A DNA stretch of 64,000 nucleotides, taken from the NCBI RefSeq assembly GCF_012274265.1, contig NZ_JAANYY010000003.1, positions 680,975 through 744,974 of the forward strand, written 5' to 3'. Below the pieces are notes generated by a model that saw nothing but the letters and a program-made list of their open reading frames with translations, made no database searches and was not told where the DNA came from. This stretch comes from Sphingopyxis microcysteis (GTDB lineage Bacteria; Pseudomonadota; Alphaproteobacteria; Sphingomonadales; Sphingomonadaceae). The number at the start of each line of letters is the position of its first letter. Positions within the stretch are counted from its first letter, which is position 1. The position numbers and the translations under genes were made by a program. Shown piece by piece: positions 18,415 through 27,500 of the stretch.

Positions 18415-20394
18415 CTATAGTCCGTCGCAGACATTTTGCGTCGCGCTGTCGAGGAACGGCGCGAACGGACAGCTGATATAGCGCAGCCGGACGGTGCGAT
18501 TGTCGGCGAGCGTCACGACCACATTGTCCGACCGGATCGTCCTTGGCGCATTGCCGATGCCGCCGACGCGCGCGCCGCCATTATGCGCGCCGAGGAAGCT
18601 GATCATGTCATCCTGATCGATGCCGTCGCCCGACACGCCGATCGCGCCAACGAGCTGGCTGCCGCGATAGATGGGGACCGAGCCGGGGAAGATCTGGATG
18701 CCGTTCTGCAGCCGGTTCTGCCCCGCCGCGACGTCGGGCAAAGTGGTGCAGCGTGCCGGTGTGTCGGTCGCGCTGGCGCCCGAAACAAACCCCAGATGCG
18801 CACCGAGATTGCCGATGATGAGCGCCGATTGCAGCCCGGTCGAGAAGGGATTGAACTGCGCGATCGGGCGCGACAGCGGCCCCTGCGGCCGTCCGACTTC
18901 GCCGTCGGGAAAATAGGGGCGCGACAGGTTGCCATTGGCACGGTCGGAAAAGGCGATCGTCCCGGTGAGCGCCGCCGAATTGTTCAGAAAACTGCGCGTC
19001 GCGGGAACGAACTGGCGGATGTCGGCGCTGGCGTTGGCGCTGAGCTCGGCGCCGGCCTGCGGATGCGAGAAGAAGGCTGCGGTGCGCGCCTTCTGCAAGC
19101 TGACGTCGGTGCCGAATATCGGCGCGTCGGGCGAGCGTACGATGCCGAGTACCGAACCATGGGTATCGACGATGCTGATCGTCACCTGCGCGCGGCTGTC
19201 GAGCGGACGGCGGATCTGGGCGCGGGCGCGGCTCATCACCGTGAACGCTTCCTCGAGCACCGCGCGGGCTTCGGCCTGCGTCAGTGGCGCGCTGTTGGTT
19301 GCGCCATCGGTCCCGGCGCGGAGCGGATAGCGGTTCGCCCCGCTGCCGTCGGTCAGGATAAAGGCGTCGCGGTTCGAAAATTCAGCAGCGGTCGCGGCGC
19401 GGATGCCCGACGCCTCACTGCCATAGGCAACCCCCGCGGTGATCGCGGCATTGGCATAGCCGATCACCGCCACCAGATTGCCCGCGCTGCCGTTGAGGCT
19501 GGCAAAGCTGGCGCTGCCGCTCGTTTGCACCCCGGCAAAGGTCGCGTCGGAAAAGCGCAAGCTTGTGCCGTCGACGGTGATCTTGTCGGCGGTGATCGTC
19601 GACGGCGCCTCGAACCCGCGCGTCCCCGCGAGCGCGATGAACTCTTCGGCGTCGTTGTCGATGTCGAGGATGTTGGGGTCGCTGCCATAGACGCCGTCGC
19701 CCATCACCCCGATGCCGCCGACGAGCACGCCATTTTTGTAGAGCGGTAGCCCGCCGGGATCGGCGGCGAGGCCGAGCGGCGAGCGTTTCGGGCCGATCAG
19801 CGCCGCGCTGCCCGCCGCGCCGAAACGCGCCGACAGGTCGCTGCACGGCAGCTGGCTAAATTGCACCCCGAACAAGGGGCCGCTTTCGAGGCCGACCGTG
19901 GTCGGTGCGGGCGGGAAATGTTCCTGCACGATCTGGCTGGCGGTGCGCGTCGAAAAGGCGTTGCCGCCGCTCGAGAGATACGCGCCGGTTACCGCCTTGG
20001 CGATCGCGCCGCCCTCGGCAGGGAAAGTGACGTTCTGCGCGTCGATGCTGATGCCGTTCGGCGCCGCCGACGTCGTCGCGGTGGCGCGCGCGCCGGTCAT
20101 GCGGAAGACGCCGAGCACATTGCCGACGCGGTCGGTCACCGCGATCACCGACGGCAGATTACGCGCCTGCGCTTCGGCGATCGCCTGCGCCATTACGCGC
20201 TCGACGTCGGCGACGGTCAGCGCTTCGGCGGCAGGCGGGGTATAGAGGCCGCCGGTCGGGGTGGGCGCCGGTGCGGGCGCTGGGCTGGGGGTCGGGGTGC
20301 TGCCACCGCCCCCGCCACCGCCGCACGATGTCAGCAGCAGCGCCCCCATCGCCGCAAACGCCGCCGAGCGGAAAAGATGCGCCTTGCCCTGCAT
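18415..20394 (-). CDS. Lipoprotein with two GlcG/HbpS-like (DUF336) domains
   Basis: 659-residue predicted lipoprotein. The signal ends in the lipobox LLTSC with acylated Cys24, followed by a poly-Gly and Pro-rich tether (to about residue 48). Two copies of the GlcG/HbpS fold follow: about 55-300 (TVADVERVMAQAIAEAQARNLPSVIAVTDRVGNVLGVFRM ... LPLYKNGVLVGGIGVMGDG) and about 370-640 (LEEAFTVMSRARAQIRRP ... ISIVDTHGSVLGIVRS ... VPIYRGSQLVGAIGVSGDGID). Such domains are small haem- or ligand-binding modules. The stop is 4 bases from the beta-barrel start and the gene begins 3 bases after the pentahaem-like gene. The role is inferred: a membrane-anchored haem or ligand-binding accessory of the electron conduit. 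The typical family length is about 140-180 per domain, so these are enlarged. Confidence 0.82.
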   Translation of the reverse strand: MQGKAHLFRSAAFAAMGALLLTSCGGGGGGGSTPTPSPAPAPAPTPTGGLYTPPAAEALTVADVERVMAQAIAEAQARNLPSVIAVTDRVGNVLGVFRMTGARATATTSAAPNGISIDAQNVTFPAEGGAIAKAVTGAYLSSGGNAFSTRTASQIVQEHFPPAPTTVGLESGPLFGVQFSQLPCSDLSARFGAAGSAALIGPKRSPLGLAADPGGLPLYKNGVLVGGIGVMGDGVYGSDPNILDIDNDAEEFIALAGTRGFEAPSTITADKITVDGTSLRFSDATFAGVQTSGSASFASLNGSAGNLVAVIGYANAAITAGVAYGSEASGIRAATAAEFSNRDAFILTDGSGANRYPLRAGTDGATNSAPLTQAEARAVLEEAFTVMSRARAQIRRPLDSRAQVTISIVDTHGSVLGIVRSPDAPIFGTDVSLQKARTAAFFSHPQAGAELSANASADIRQFVPATRSFLNNSAALTGTIAFSDRANGNLSRPYFPDGEVGRPQGPLSRPIAQFNPFSTGLQSALIIGNLGAHLGFVSGASATDTPARCTTLPDVAAGQNRLQNGIQIFPGSVPIYRGSQLVGAIGVSGDGIDQDDMISFLGAHNGGARVGGIGNAPRTIRSDNVVVTLADNRTVRLRYISCPFAPFLDSATQNVCDGL

Positions 20395-20397
20395 GAC

Positions 20398-21846
20398 TTA
20401 CCGCAGCGCCCGGATCGCGCGCACCGCGCTGCCGAAAGATGCCTGGAATTCGGCGGGCTTGTACGCGTTGGGGTCCTTCACCGCAGCATAGGCGCGGTCG
20501 ATGTCGCTGCGGATGCCCGCGGCTGCGCCGACGGTGACGCGCCCCGACGACACCATCGCGTTGAGCAAGGTATCGACCCCCATCACCGCTTGCTGCGATC
20601 CCGAATAGTCGGTGAAGCGATCGTTGATCGCTTTCGCCGAAATCGCGTCGACCATCGCAAAGGCGTCGGCGCCCGAAAAGCTGCGCGCCGCAAAGGCGCT
20701 CTTGAGCGCCGCGACGGTCTGCGACAGCTGCGCCGCCGCCTGCACCGCGCTCGCCCGGTCGGTCGCCATCGCCTTGTGGAACGCCACGGTGCGCGCCGCC
20801 AGCTGGTCGGCCAGTGCGGGCGACGCCATGCGGGCGGCGGCGGCGAGCATGATCAGATTTTCGTCATTATAGGGCGGCATCCCCTCGGGAATCTGGCGCC
20901 CCGGATTGTCAACGCCGGTCCGAACCGGCTTCGCCTGATCGAAAATGCGGCGGTGACAGCTGTGGCAGTCGAGGAAATAGAATTCGGGGAACATCCCCTC
21001 GGTGCCGCGGCGCGACTGGAACAATGTGAGGCTGCGTTCGATCACGGTCGCCTGTCCCACCGCCCACATCTGGACATGGTCGGTGCGCCCGGTCGCCGAA
21101 CCGAATTTGCGCCAGCCATAATCGGCATCTTCCTGATGATGCGCCTGCAGGGTCGAGAAGAGGTCGAGCTCGAAAGCGATGCGCGGATGCCCCGCCGCCA
21201 TGATGCGGTGGGTGACGAACTGGCCGTCGGTCGCCGATCCGAAGTGGCAATCGACGCAAACCCCGGCGCGGACCACCGGATCCTCGAGTTTCTTGAGACC
21301 CGCCGCCAGATTGGCGAGATGTTTCTGGCGCATTTCGGCGTCGGGATTGGCGCTGGTCCCGACTCCGGCATAATGGCTGGCAAGCCAGCCGCCCGCGGGA
21401 CCGTGGCAGGATTCGCACCCGACCCCATCCTCGGTCGGCACGCTGCCGCGCATTGCGCCCTTGGCGGCGACCGCTCCTGCGGTGGCGTGACAGCCGATGC
21501 ACATCTGCGCGGTGGCAGGGTCGCCGATGCCGAGGTTGCGCGCAATGAACTGGCTGCGGTTGTTACTGAGCACCGCCCAGGCCCGGCTGTGCGCGCCGCC
21601 GGGGGTCGAGGGTTCCTGCCATTTCATCAGCTCGTCCTGGCGGACGACGGTGCCGTCGCCTTCCATCCGGCCATGACAGGTCGATCCCGCGCACGAAGCG
21701 ACCCCGGTGTAGCGGGCGCCGACGTCGCCTTGCGACTGCGCCGGGGGAGCGAAGGCGAACGCCGCAATCGCGAGCAGCATCAGCGCCAGAACAGCAAGCG
21801 CCGCCCAGACCCGATCGCCGCGCCCCTTTCCAGCGTGCGTCGTCAT
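20398..21846 (-). CDS. Multihaem c-type cytochrome (c554-like), first gene of the operon
   Basis: 482 residues with an N-terminal membrane anchor or uncleaved signal (residues 14-38, VWAALAVLALMLLAIAAFAFA). Five haem motifs: a non-canonical CX4CH at 52-58 (CAGSTCH) and four CxxCH at 116, 144, 197 and 294. GHPRIAFELDLF near 219 is a motif I associate with cytochrome c554/NrfB-like periplasmic multihaem proteins. After about residue 310 the protein is helical and haem-free. It is predicted to face the periplasm and feed electrons to the rest of the operon. The start lies 52 bases beyond the gdhA stop on the same strand, with AAAAGGGG about nine bases upstream as ribosome-binding site. Confidence 0.85.
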   Translation of the reverse strand: MTTHAGKGRGDRVWAALAVLALMLLAIAAFAFAPPAQSQGDVGARYTGVASCAGSTCHGRMEGDGTVVRQDELMKWQEPSTPGGAHSRAWAVLSNNRSQFIARNLGIGDPATAQMCIGCHATAGAVAAKGAMRGSVPTEDGVGCESCHGPAGGWLASHYAGVGTSANPDAEMRQKHLANLAAGLKKLEDPVVRAGVCVDCHFGSATDGQFVTHRIMAAGHPRIAFELDLFSTLQAHHQEDADYGWRKFGSATGRTDHVQMWAVGQATVIERSLTLFQSRRGTEGMFPEFYFLDCHSCHRRIFDQAKPVRTGVDNPGRQIPEGMPPYNDENLIMLAAAARMASPALADQLAARTVAFHKAMATDRASAVQAAAQLSQTVAALKSAFAARSFSGADAFAMVDAISAKAINDRFTDYSGSQQAVMGVDTLLNAMVSSGRVTVGAAAGIRSDIDRAYAAVKDPNAYKPAEFQASFGSAVRAIRALR

Positions 21847-21898
21847 TCGCGAATACCCCTTTTCCCCCGGTCCGGCGCTTTTGCGCTCAGGACCGCAA

Positions 21899-23254
21899 CT
21901 ACACTACCCCGAAAGCCAGCATCGCGTCAGCGACTTTCTTGAAACCGGCGATATTCGCACCCTTCACATAGTCGATATAGCCGCCGCCCCGATCGCCATA
22001 GGTCAGGCAGCTTTTGTGGATGCCGTCCATGATGTCCTTCAGCATCTGTTGCAGCTCGGCCTCGCTCCAGCTGCGGCGTCCGCTGTTCTGGCTCATTTCC
22101 AGCCCCGACACCGCGACCCCGCCGGCATTGGCGGCCTTGCCCGGCGCGAACATGATCTTCGCATCCTTGAACACGTGCACGCCCTCAAGGTTGGTCGGCA
22201 TGTTGGCACCTTCCGACACCGCGATACAGCCGTTGGCGACCAGCGTCTTGGCATCGTCGCCGAGCAGCTCGTTCTGCGTCGCGCATGGCAAGGCGACGTC
22301 GCATTTGACGCCCCAAGGGGTCTTGCCCGCGGTGAAGGTGGCGCCCTTGAATTCGTCGCAATATTCCTCAATCCGGCCGCGGCGGTGCGTCTTGTGCGCC
22401 TTCACCCAGTCGATTTTCTCCTGGGTGATGCCGTCGGGATCGTGAATGAAGCCACCCGAATCGGAGAGTGTCAGCACCTTGCCGCCCAGCTGGACGATCT
22501 TTTCCGCCGCGTGCGTCGCGACATTGCCCGACCCCGAGATGACCGCGGTCTTGCCGACCAGATCCTGCCCCTTGGCAGCGAGCATGTTGGCGAGGAAATA
22601 GACGGCGCCATAGCCGGTCGCTTCGGTGCGGATCAGCGAACCGCCCCACTCCAGCCCCTTGCCAGTGAGCACGCCGGTAAATTCGTTGGTGATCCGCTTA
22701 TACTGGCCGAACATGAAGCCGATTTCGCGTCCGCCCACCCCGATGTCGCCCGCGGGGACGTCGATGTCGGCGCCGATGTGGCGATACAGCTCGGTCATGA
22801 AGCTCTGGCAAAAGCGCATGATCTCGCGCACGCTCTTGCCCTTGGGATTGAAGTTCGACCCGCCCTTGCCGCCGCCCATCGGCAGCCCGGTCAGCGCATT
22901 TTTGAACGTCTGTTCGAAGGCGAGGAATTTCAGCACCGATTCGGTGACCGACGGGTGGAACCGGATGCCGCCCTTGTATGGGCCGATGGCGTTATTGTTC
23001 TGGACGCGCCAGCCGCGCTGGACGCGGATATTGCCGTTGTCGTCTTCCCAGCAGACGCGGAACGACACGACCCGGTCGGGCTCGGCGATCCGCCGCAAAA
23101 TCTGCTGCGCGTGATATTCTTCCTTGTCGGCGATAAAATCAAAGATGTCCTCGGACACCTCCTGCACCGCCTGGACGAACTCGGGTTGCCCCGGGTTGCG
23201 TTTCTTCACGCCCTCCATGAACGTCGCAAAATCGACGTGATCCGATACTGCCAT
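21899..23254 (-). CDS. gdhA: NADP-specific glutamate dehydrogenase
   Basis: Reductive amination of 2-oxoglutarate with ammonia, a cytoplasmic hexamer. From the ATG at 23254 it has 451 residues (E. coli GdhA 447). The open frame continues to 23653 but that extension is Arg/Ala-rich noise. Seen: the small-type hexameric GDH pattern FLAFEQTFKNALTGLPMGGGKGGSNFNPKGKS with catalytic Lys residues near 125-137, MTELYRHIGADIDVPAGDIGVGGREIGFMFGQYKR, and the nucleotide fold VISGSGNVATHAAEKIVQLG. AGGGGTGC precedes the ATG. The cytochrome operon follows 52 bases downstream in the same direction without a clear terminator. Confidence 0.95.
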   Translation of the reverse strand: MAVSDHVDFATFMEGVKKRNPGQPEFVQAVQEVSEDIFDFIADKEEYHAQQILRRIAEPDRVVSFRVCWEDDNGNIRVQRGWRVQNNNAIGPYKGGIRFHPSVTESVLKFLAFEQTFKNALTGLPMGGGKGGSNFNPKGKSVREIMRFCQSFMTELYRHIGADIDVPAGDIGVGGREIGFMFGQYKRITNEFTGVLTGKGLEWGGSLIRTEATGYGAVYFLANMLAAKGQDLVGKTAVISGSGNVATHAAEKIVQLGGKVLTLSDSGGFIHDPDGITQEKIDWVKAHKTHRRGRIEEYCDEFKGATFTAGKTPWGVKCDVALPCATQNELLGDDAKTLVANGCIAVSEGANMPTNLEGVHVFKDAKIMFAPGKAANAGGVAVSGLEMSQNSGRRSWSEAELQQMLKDIMDGIHKSCLTYGDRGGGYIDYVKGANIAGFKKVADAMLAFGVV

Positions 23255-23412
23255 GCACCCCTCCCCTGATGACTGGGAAAGCCGGTGCGACCCCGACGAT
23301 ATTTTAATCGTTGACCGACCTTGTATGTCAAAGGCTACACCATCGCCAAGCAAAGGCAATATGACAGCGCGCACAGGCGGCATTTTTTCGCGCGCCGGGT
23401 AAAGGGGCAAAA

Positions 23413-24363
23413 ATGAGCGAGACCAAGAGCATGGCCGACGACAAGCAGCGCGGCATGACCGGTACCAACCGCGCCATCCTGATCGCCGCAGTCGTGCTGC
23501 TCGCCGCCGCAATCGGTTATGCGATCTGGCGCGATTCGGCGCCTGCCGCGATCGACCCGGCGGCGCCAAATGCAGCTGCGCCCGGCGACCAGCTCGCCGC
23601 GCTGGAGGCGCGAACGAAAAGCGAGCCGAACAGCGCCGACGCCTGGACCGCACTGGGCGCGGCGCGATTCGACCTTGGCGAATTTGGCGCGGCGGCGGCG
23701 GCGTATGAAAAGGCGACCGCGCTGTCCCCCAGTTCGGCGGGCCTTTGGTCGGCGCTGGGCGAAGCGCGGGTGATGGGCAGCGACAGCGACCCGATGCCCG
23801 CCGCGGCGCTTGCCGCGTTCGACAAGGCGATCGCGCTCGATGCCAAAGATCCGCGCGCGCGCTATTTCCTGGCAGTCAAGAAAGACATCGGCGGCGATCA
23901 TCAGGGCGCGATCGACGACTGGTTTGCGCTGCTCGCCGACACGCCGCAGGGGGCGCCGTGGGAAGCGGACCTCCGCCGCACGATCGAACAGGTCGGCGCG
24001 ATCCACAAGATCGACGTCGCCGCGCGGCTCGCCAGCACGCAGCCGCGCCCGCTGACCGCCGACGAGATGCCCGTCGCGGCGCGCGCGATCCCGGGGCCGA
24101 GCCGCGCCGACATGGAAGCGGCATCACAGCTGCCGAAGGGACAGCAGGATGCGATGATCCAGGGCATGGTCGACGGGCTGGAGGCCAAGCTGAAAGCGAA
24201 TCCAGCCGATGTCGACCGCTGGATCATGCTGATGCGCAGCCGGATGACGCTGGGCGAGACGGCGAAAGCCACGCAGGCGCTGAAGGACGGGATTGCGGCG
24301 AACCCCGGCGCGGCGGGGCGGCTCAAGGCGCAAGCGCAGTTGCTGGGCGTGCCGGGGGCGTAG
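23413..24363 (+). CDS. TPR protein resembling CcmI/NrfG cytochrome c maturation factors
   Basis: 316 residues. One N-terminal membrane helix (about 21-40, AILIAAVVLLAAAIGYAIW) is followed by periplasmic tetratricopeptide repeats: DAWTALGAARFDLGEFGAAAAAYEKATALSPSS, AALAAFDKAIALDAKDPRARYFLAVKKDIGGDHQGAIDDWFALLAD and, near the C-terminus, LKANPADVDRWIMLMRSRMTLGETAKATQALKDGI. The pattern of one helix plus TPRs that end with an isolated WIMLMRSR repeat matches the C-terminal part of CcmI/CycH, which holds apocytochrome c for haem ligation. The CcmH-like and other ccm genes are not adjacent, so the function is inferred. Its closeness to a multihaem operon is suggestive. Divergent from gdhA. Confidence 0.7.
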   Translation: MSETKSMADDKQRGMTGTNRAILIAAVVLLAAAIGYAIWRDSAPAAIDPAAPNAAAPGDQLAALEARTKSEPNSADAWTALGAARFDLGEFGAAAAAYEKATALSPSSAGLWSALGEARVMGSDSDPMPAAALAAFDKAIALDAKDPRARYFLAVKKDIGGDHQGAIDDWFALLADTPQGAPWEADLRRTIEQVGAIHKIDVAARLASTQPRPLTADEMPVAARAIPGPSRADMEAASQLPKGQQDAMIQGMVDGLEAKLKANPADVDRWIMLMRSRMTLGETAKATQALKDGIAANPGAAGRLKAQAQLLGVPGA

Positions 24364-24371
24364 AATGATTT

Positions 24372-24537
24372 GGTTCGCACGGAGACACAAAGACACGAAG
24401 ACCATCCACTCTCCGTTCGTGCTGAGCTTGTCGAAGCACCGTTCTTCTTCCGCGGTCAAAAGAAAGAACGGCCCTTCGACAAGCTCAGGGCGAACGGGAC
24501 AAAACGCTCTTTGTGCCTTTGTGTCTTCGTGCGAAAC
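24372..24537. repeat. Nested inverted repeat with CCTGAGCTTGTCGAAGG core
   Basis: Inner arms near 24413-24446 and 24465-24499 are imperfect reverse complements built on CTGAGCTTGTCGAAG. An outer pair extends the palindrome (GGTTCGCACGGAGACACAAA at 24372 against TTTGTGTCTTCGTGCGAAAC ending at 24538). It fills the space between convergent genes. The inner core belongs to the same family as 32082-32149, 36867-36935 and base 1. Confidence 0.8.
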
Positions 24538-24541
24538 GCTT

Positions 24542-27500
24542 CTAACCCGCCATTAGCGCCGCGTTGCCGCCCGCGGCGGTGATGTCGGTGCTGATCGTCT
24601 TTTCCTCAGCAAAGCGGTGCAGATAGTGCGGCCCGCCCGCCTTGGGCCCGGTCCCTGACAGCCCGCGCCCGCCAAAGGGCTGTGAGCCGACGATCGCGCC
24701 GATCTGGTTGCGGTTCACATAGACATTGCCGACCTGCGCGCGCGCCGCGATATGCGCCGCGACCCCGTCAATCCGCGTATGCACACCGAGCGTGAGGCCA
24801 TAGCCCGAGGCGTTGATCGCGTCGATCAGCGCGTCGAGCTCGCCGCCCTTCCACGTCGCGACGTGCAGCACGGGGCCGAAAATCTCGCGCTTCAAGTCGG
24901 TGACATGATCGAGGCGGATCACCACCGGCGGTACAAAATGACCGCCCGCGGGCAGATCGGTGCGCGCCGCTTCGGCGATCACCCGCCCGGCAGCGCGCGC
25001 TTCGGCGACATAGGCGGCGATGTTCGCTTGCGCTTCATCATCGATGATCGGACCGACGTCGGTTGCCAGCAGCGCCGGGTCGCCGATGTTGAGCTCGGCC
25101 ATCGCGCCCGCGACCATCGCGATCATCGTGTCGGCGACATCCTCCTGCACGCACAGCAGCCGCAACGCCGAACAGCGTTGCCCCGCCGACTGGAAGGCGC
25201 TGGCGACGGCGTCGCGCGCGACCTGTTCGGGAAGCGCAGTCGAATCGACGATCATCGCGTTAGCGCCGCCGGTTTCGGCGATCAGCGTCGCGATTGGCCC
25301 GTCGCGGAGGGCCAGCGCGCGGTTGATCGCGCGGGCGACCTCGGTCGATCCGGTGAAGGCGACGCCGCTGATGTCGGCATGGCCCGTCAGCGCCGCGCCG
25401 ACGGTCTCGCCGCGGCCGGGGAGGAACGCGAGCACATCACCGGGAATCCCCGCTTCGAGGAGGAGTTCGACCGCGGCGTGGGCGATCAGCGGGGTCTGTT
25501 CGGCGGGCTTCGCAAGCACCGCATTGCCCGCCGCGAGCGCCGCCGACACTTGCCCCAGGAAGATGGCGAGCGGGAAGTTCCACGGGCTGATGGCGACAAA
25601 CACCCCCTTGCCCTCAAGCATCAGCTCGTTGCGCTCGCCGGTCGGGCCGGGGAGTTCGACAGGGTAAGTGAAGTCGGCGCGCGCCTGGCCCGCATAATAG
25701 CGCAGGAAATCGACCGCCTCGCGCACTTCGGCGATCGCATCGACCAAAGTCTTGCCCGCTTCGTCGATCGCGAGGCCGAGGAACAGCGCGTCATGTTCCT
25801 CGAGCAGGTCGGCCGCCCGTTCGAGCCGCTCGGCCCGGAACGCACCGCCAGCGAGGCTCCAGTCGGGCTGCGCGGCGATGGCCGCGGCAACTGCCGCATC
25901 GACCACGGCCTTGTCCGCCTCGATCACCTGTCCGACGATGGCGCCGGTGCCAGGATTGTGCACCGCTTCGGCCGCGCCGCCGCGCGTCACCCCGCCGACG
26001 ATCGGGGCGGCGACCCTGTCGCTGCGCCGCGCCGCGCCGATTGCAGCGACCAGCGCTTCGGGGACGCCGGGTTGGCCAAGGTCATAGCCGCGCGAATTGC
26101 GGCGTGCCGGATCGAACAGGCCGATGCCGGTTGCGATCTTTGACGAGGCCGCGCTGGCGACGCTGCGCGGATCGACCGCGAGCTGTTCGGCGCTGACGTC
26201 GGGGTCGGAAAATTGATGGACGAAGCTGGAGTTCGCGCCATTTTCGAGCAGGCGGCGGACCAGATAGGCGAGCAGGTCGCGGTGGGTGCCGACGGGGGCA
26301 TAGACGCGCACGGGGCGCGGCGGCGGGAACAGCGCGACGAGCGCGTCATGTGCGCCCTCGCCCATGCCATGCAGCCGCTGCAACTCGTAATCGGCGCCCG
26401 CGAACAGCTCGGCGACGAACGCCAGCGTCATCGCATTATGGCTGGCAAAGGCGGGATAGATGCAATCCTGCGCGTCGCGCAGCAGCTGGGCGCAGCGCAT
26501 ATAGTTGAGGTCGGTGTGGAGTTTTGCCGTGAACACCGGAAAGTCGCTGAGGCCCAGCGTCTGCGCGCGCTTGATCTCGGTGTCCCAATAGGCGCCCTTG
26601 ACGAGGCGCATCGACAATTTCACCCCGCGCGTCCGGGCGCGTTCGGCGAGCCAGTCGATCACCGCCGGCGCGCGCTTCTGATACGTCTGGATCACGATGC
26701 CGAGGCCGGTCCAGCCGTCGGCGATGCCCGCGTCGATCAGCGCCGCAAACACATCCATATGCGGTTCCAGCCGGTCACTTTCCTCGGCATCGATCATCAG
26801 CGGGATGTTGACCGCGCGCGCCGCTTTCGCGAGTTCGATCACCTTCGGCACCAGCTCGCCGATCACCCGGTCGCGCTGAAGATATTCATAGCGCGGATGC
26901 AGCGCCGACAGCTTGATCGAAATTCCATGATTCGCGTGCGGATCGCCCGGCTTCGCATCCTTGCCGATCCGCGTGATGGCATCGGCGTAGCTGTCATAAT
27001 AGCGCGCCGCATCCTCCGCGGTGCGCGCCGCCTCGCCGAGCATGTCAAAGCTCGCAAGCTCGGACTTTTCCTTATTGGCGCGCTTGACCGCGGCGTCGAT
27101 CGTCTCGCCCATCACGAACTGCTGGCCGAGCAGCTTCATCGCCGCGAGCGCCGCCTGGCGGATCACCGGCTCGCCCGACCGGCGGATCATCGATTTGAGC
27201 AGGGTCAGCGGGTTCGCCTTGCTGCCCATCGCATCCAGCATCAGCGTCGCCGACCCCAGTGACAGGCCGCGCGCCGACAGCGCGACGATCAGCGGGCTGT
27301 CCTCATCCTCGCCCTCTTTCCAGTGGCGCCCGGCGATCTTGTCGCGGATCAGCGCATTGGCGGTCGCGCTGTCGGGAACGCGCAGCAGCGCTTCGGCGAG
27401 GCACATCAGCACGACGCCTTCCTCGGTCGACAGGCGATAGCGGTTCATCAGCTGCGCGACGAGCGTCTCGCGGTCGCCCTCGGCCTTGGCCTTGCGGATC

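Noticed and set aside
19861..21942. 693-residue plus-strand open frame opposite the first cytochrome and lipoprotein genes
   Set aside because: Arg/Gly-rich shadow of the minus-strand cytochrome and lipoprotein; no domain and no ribosome-binding site.
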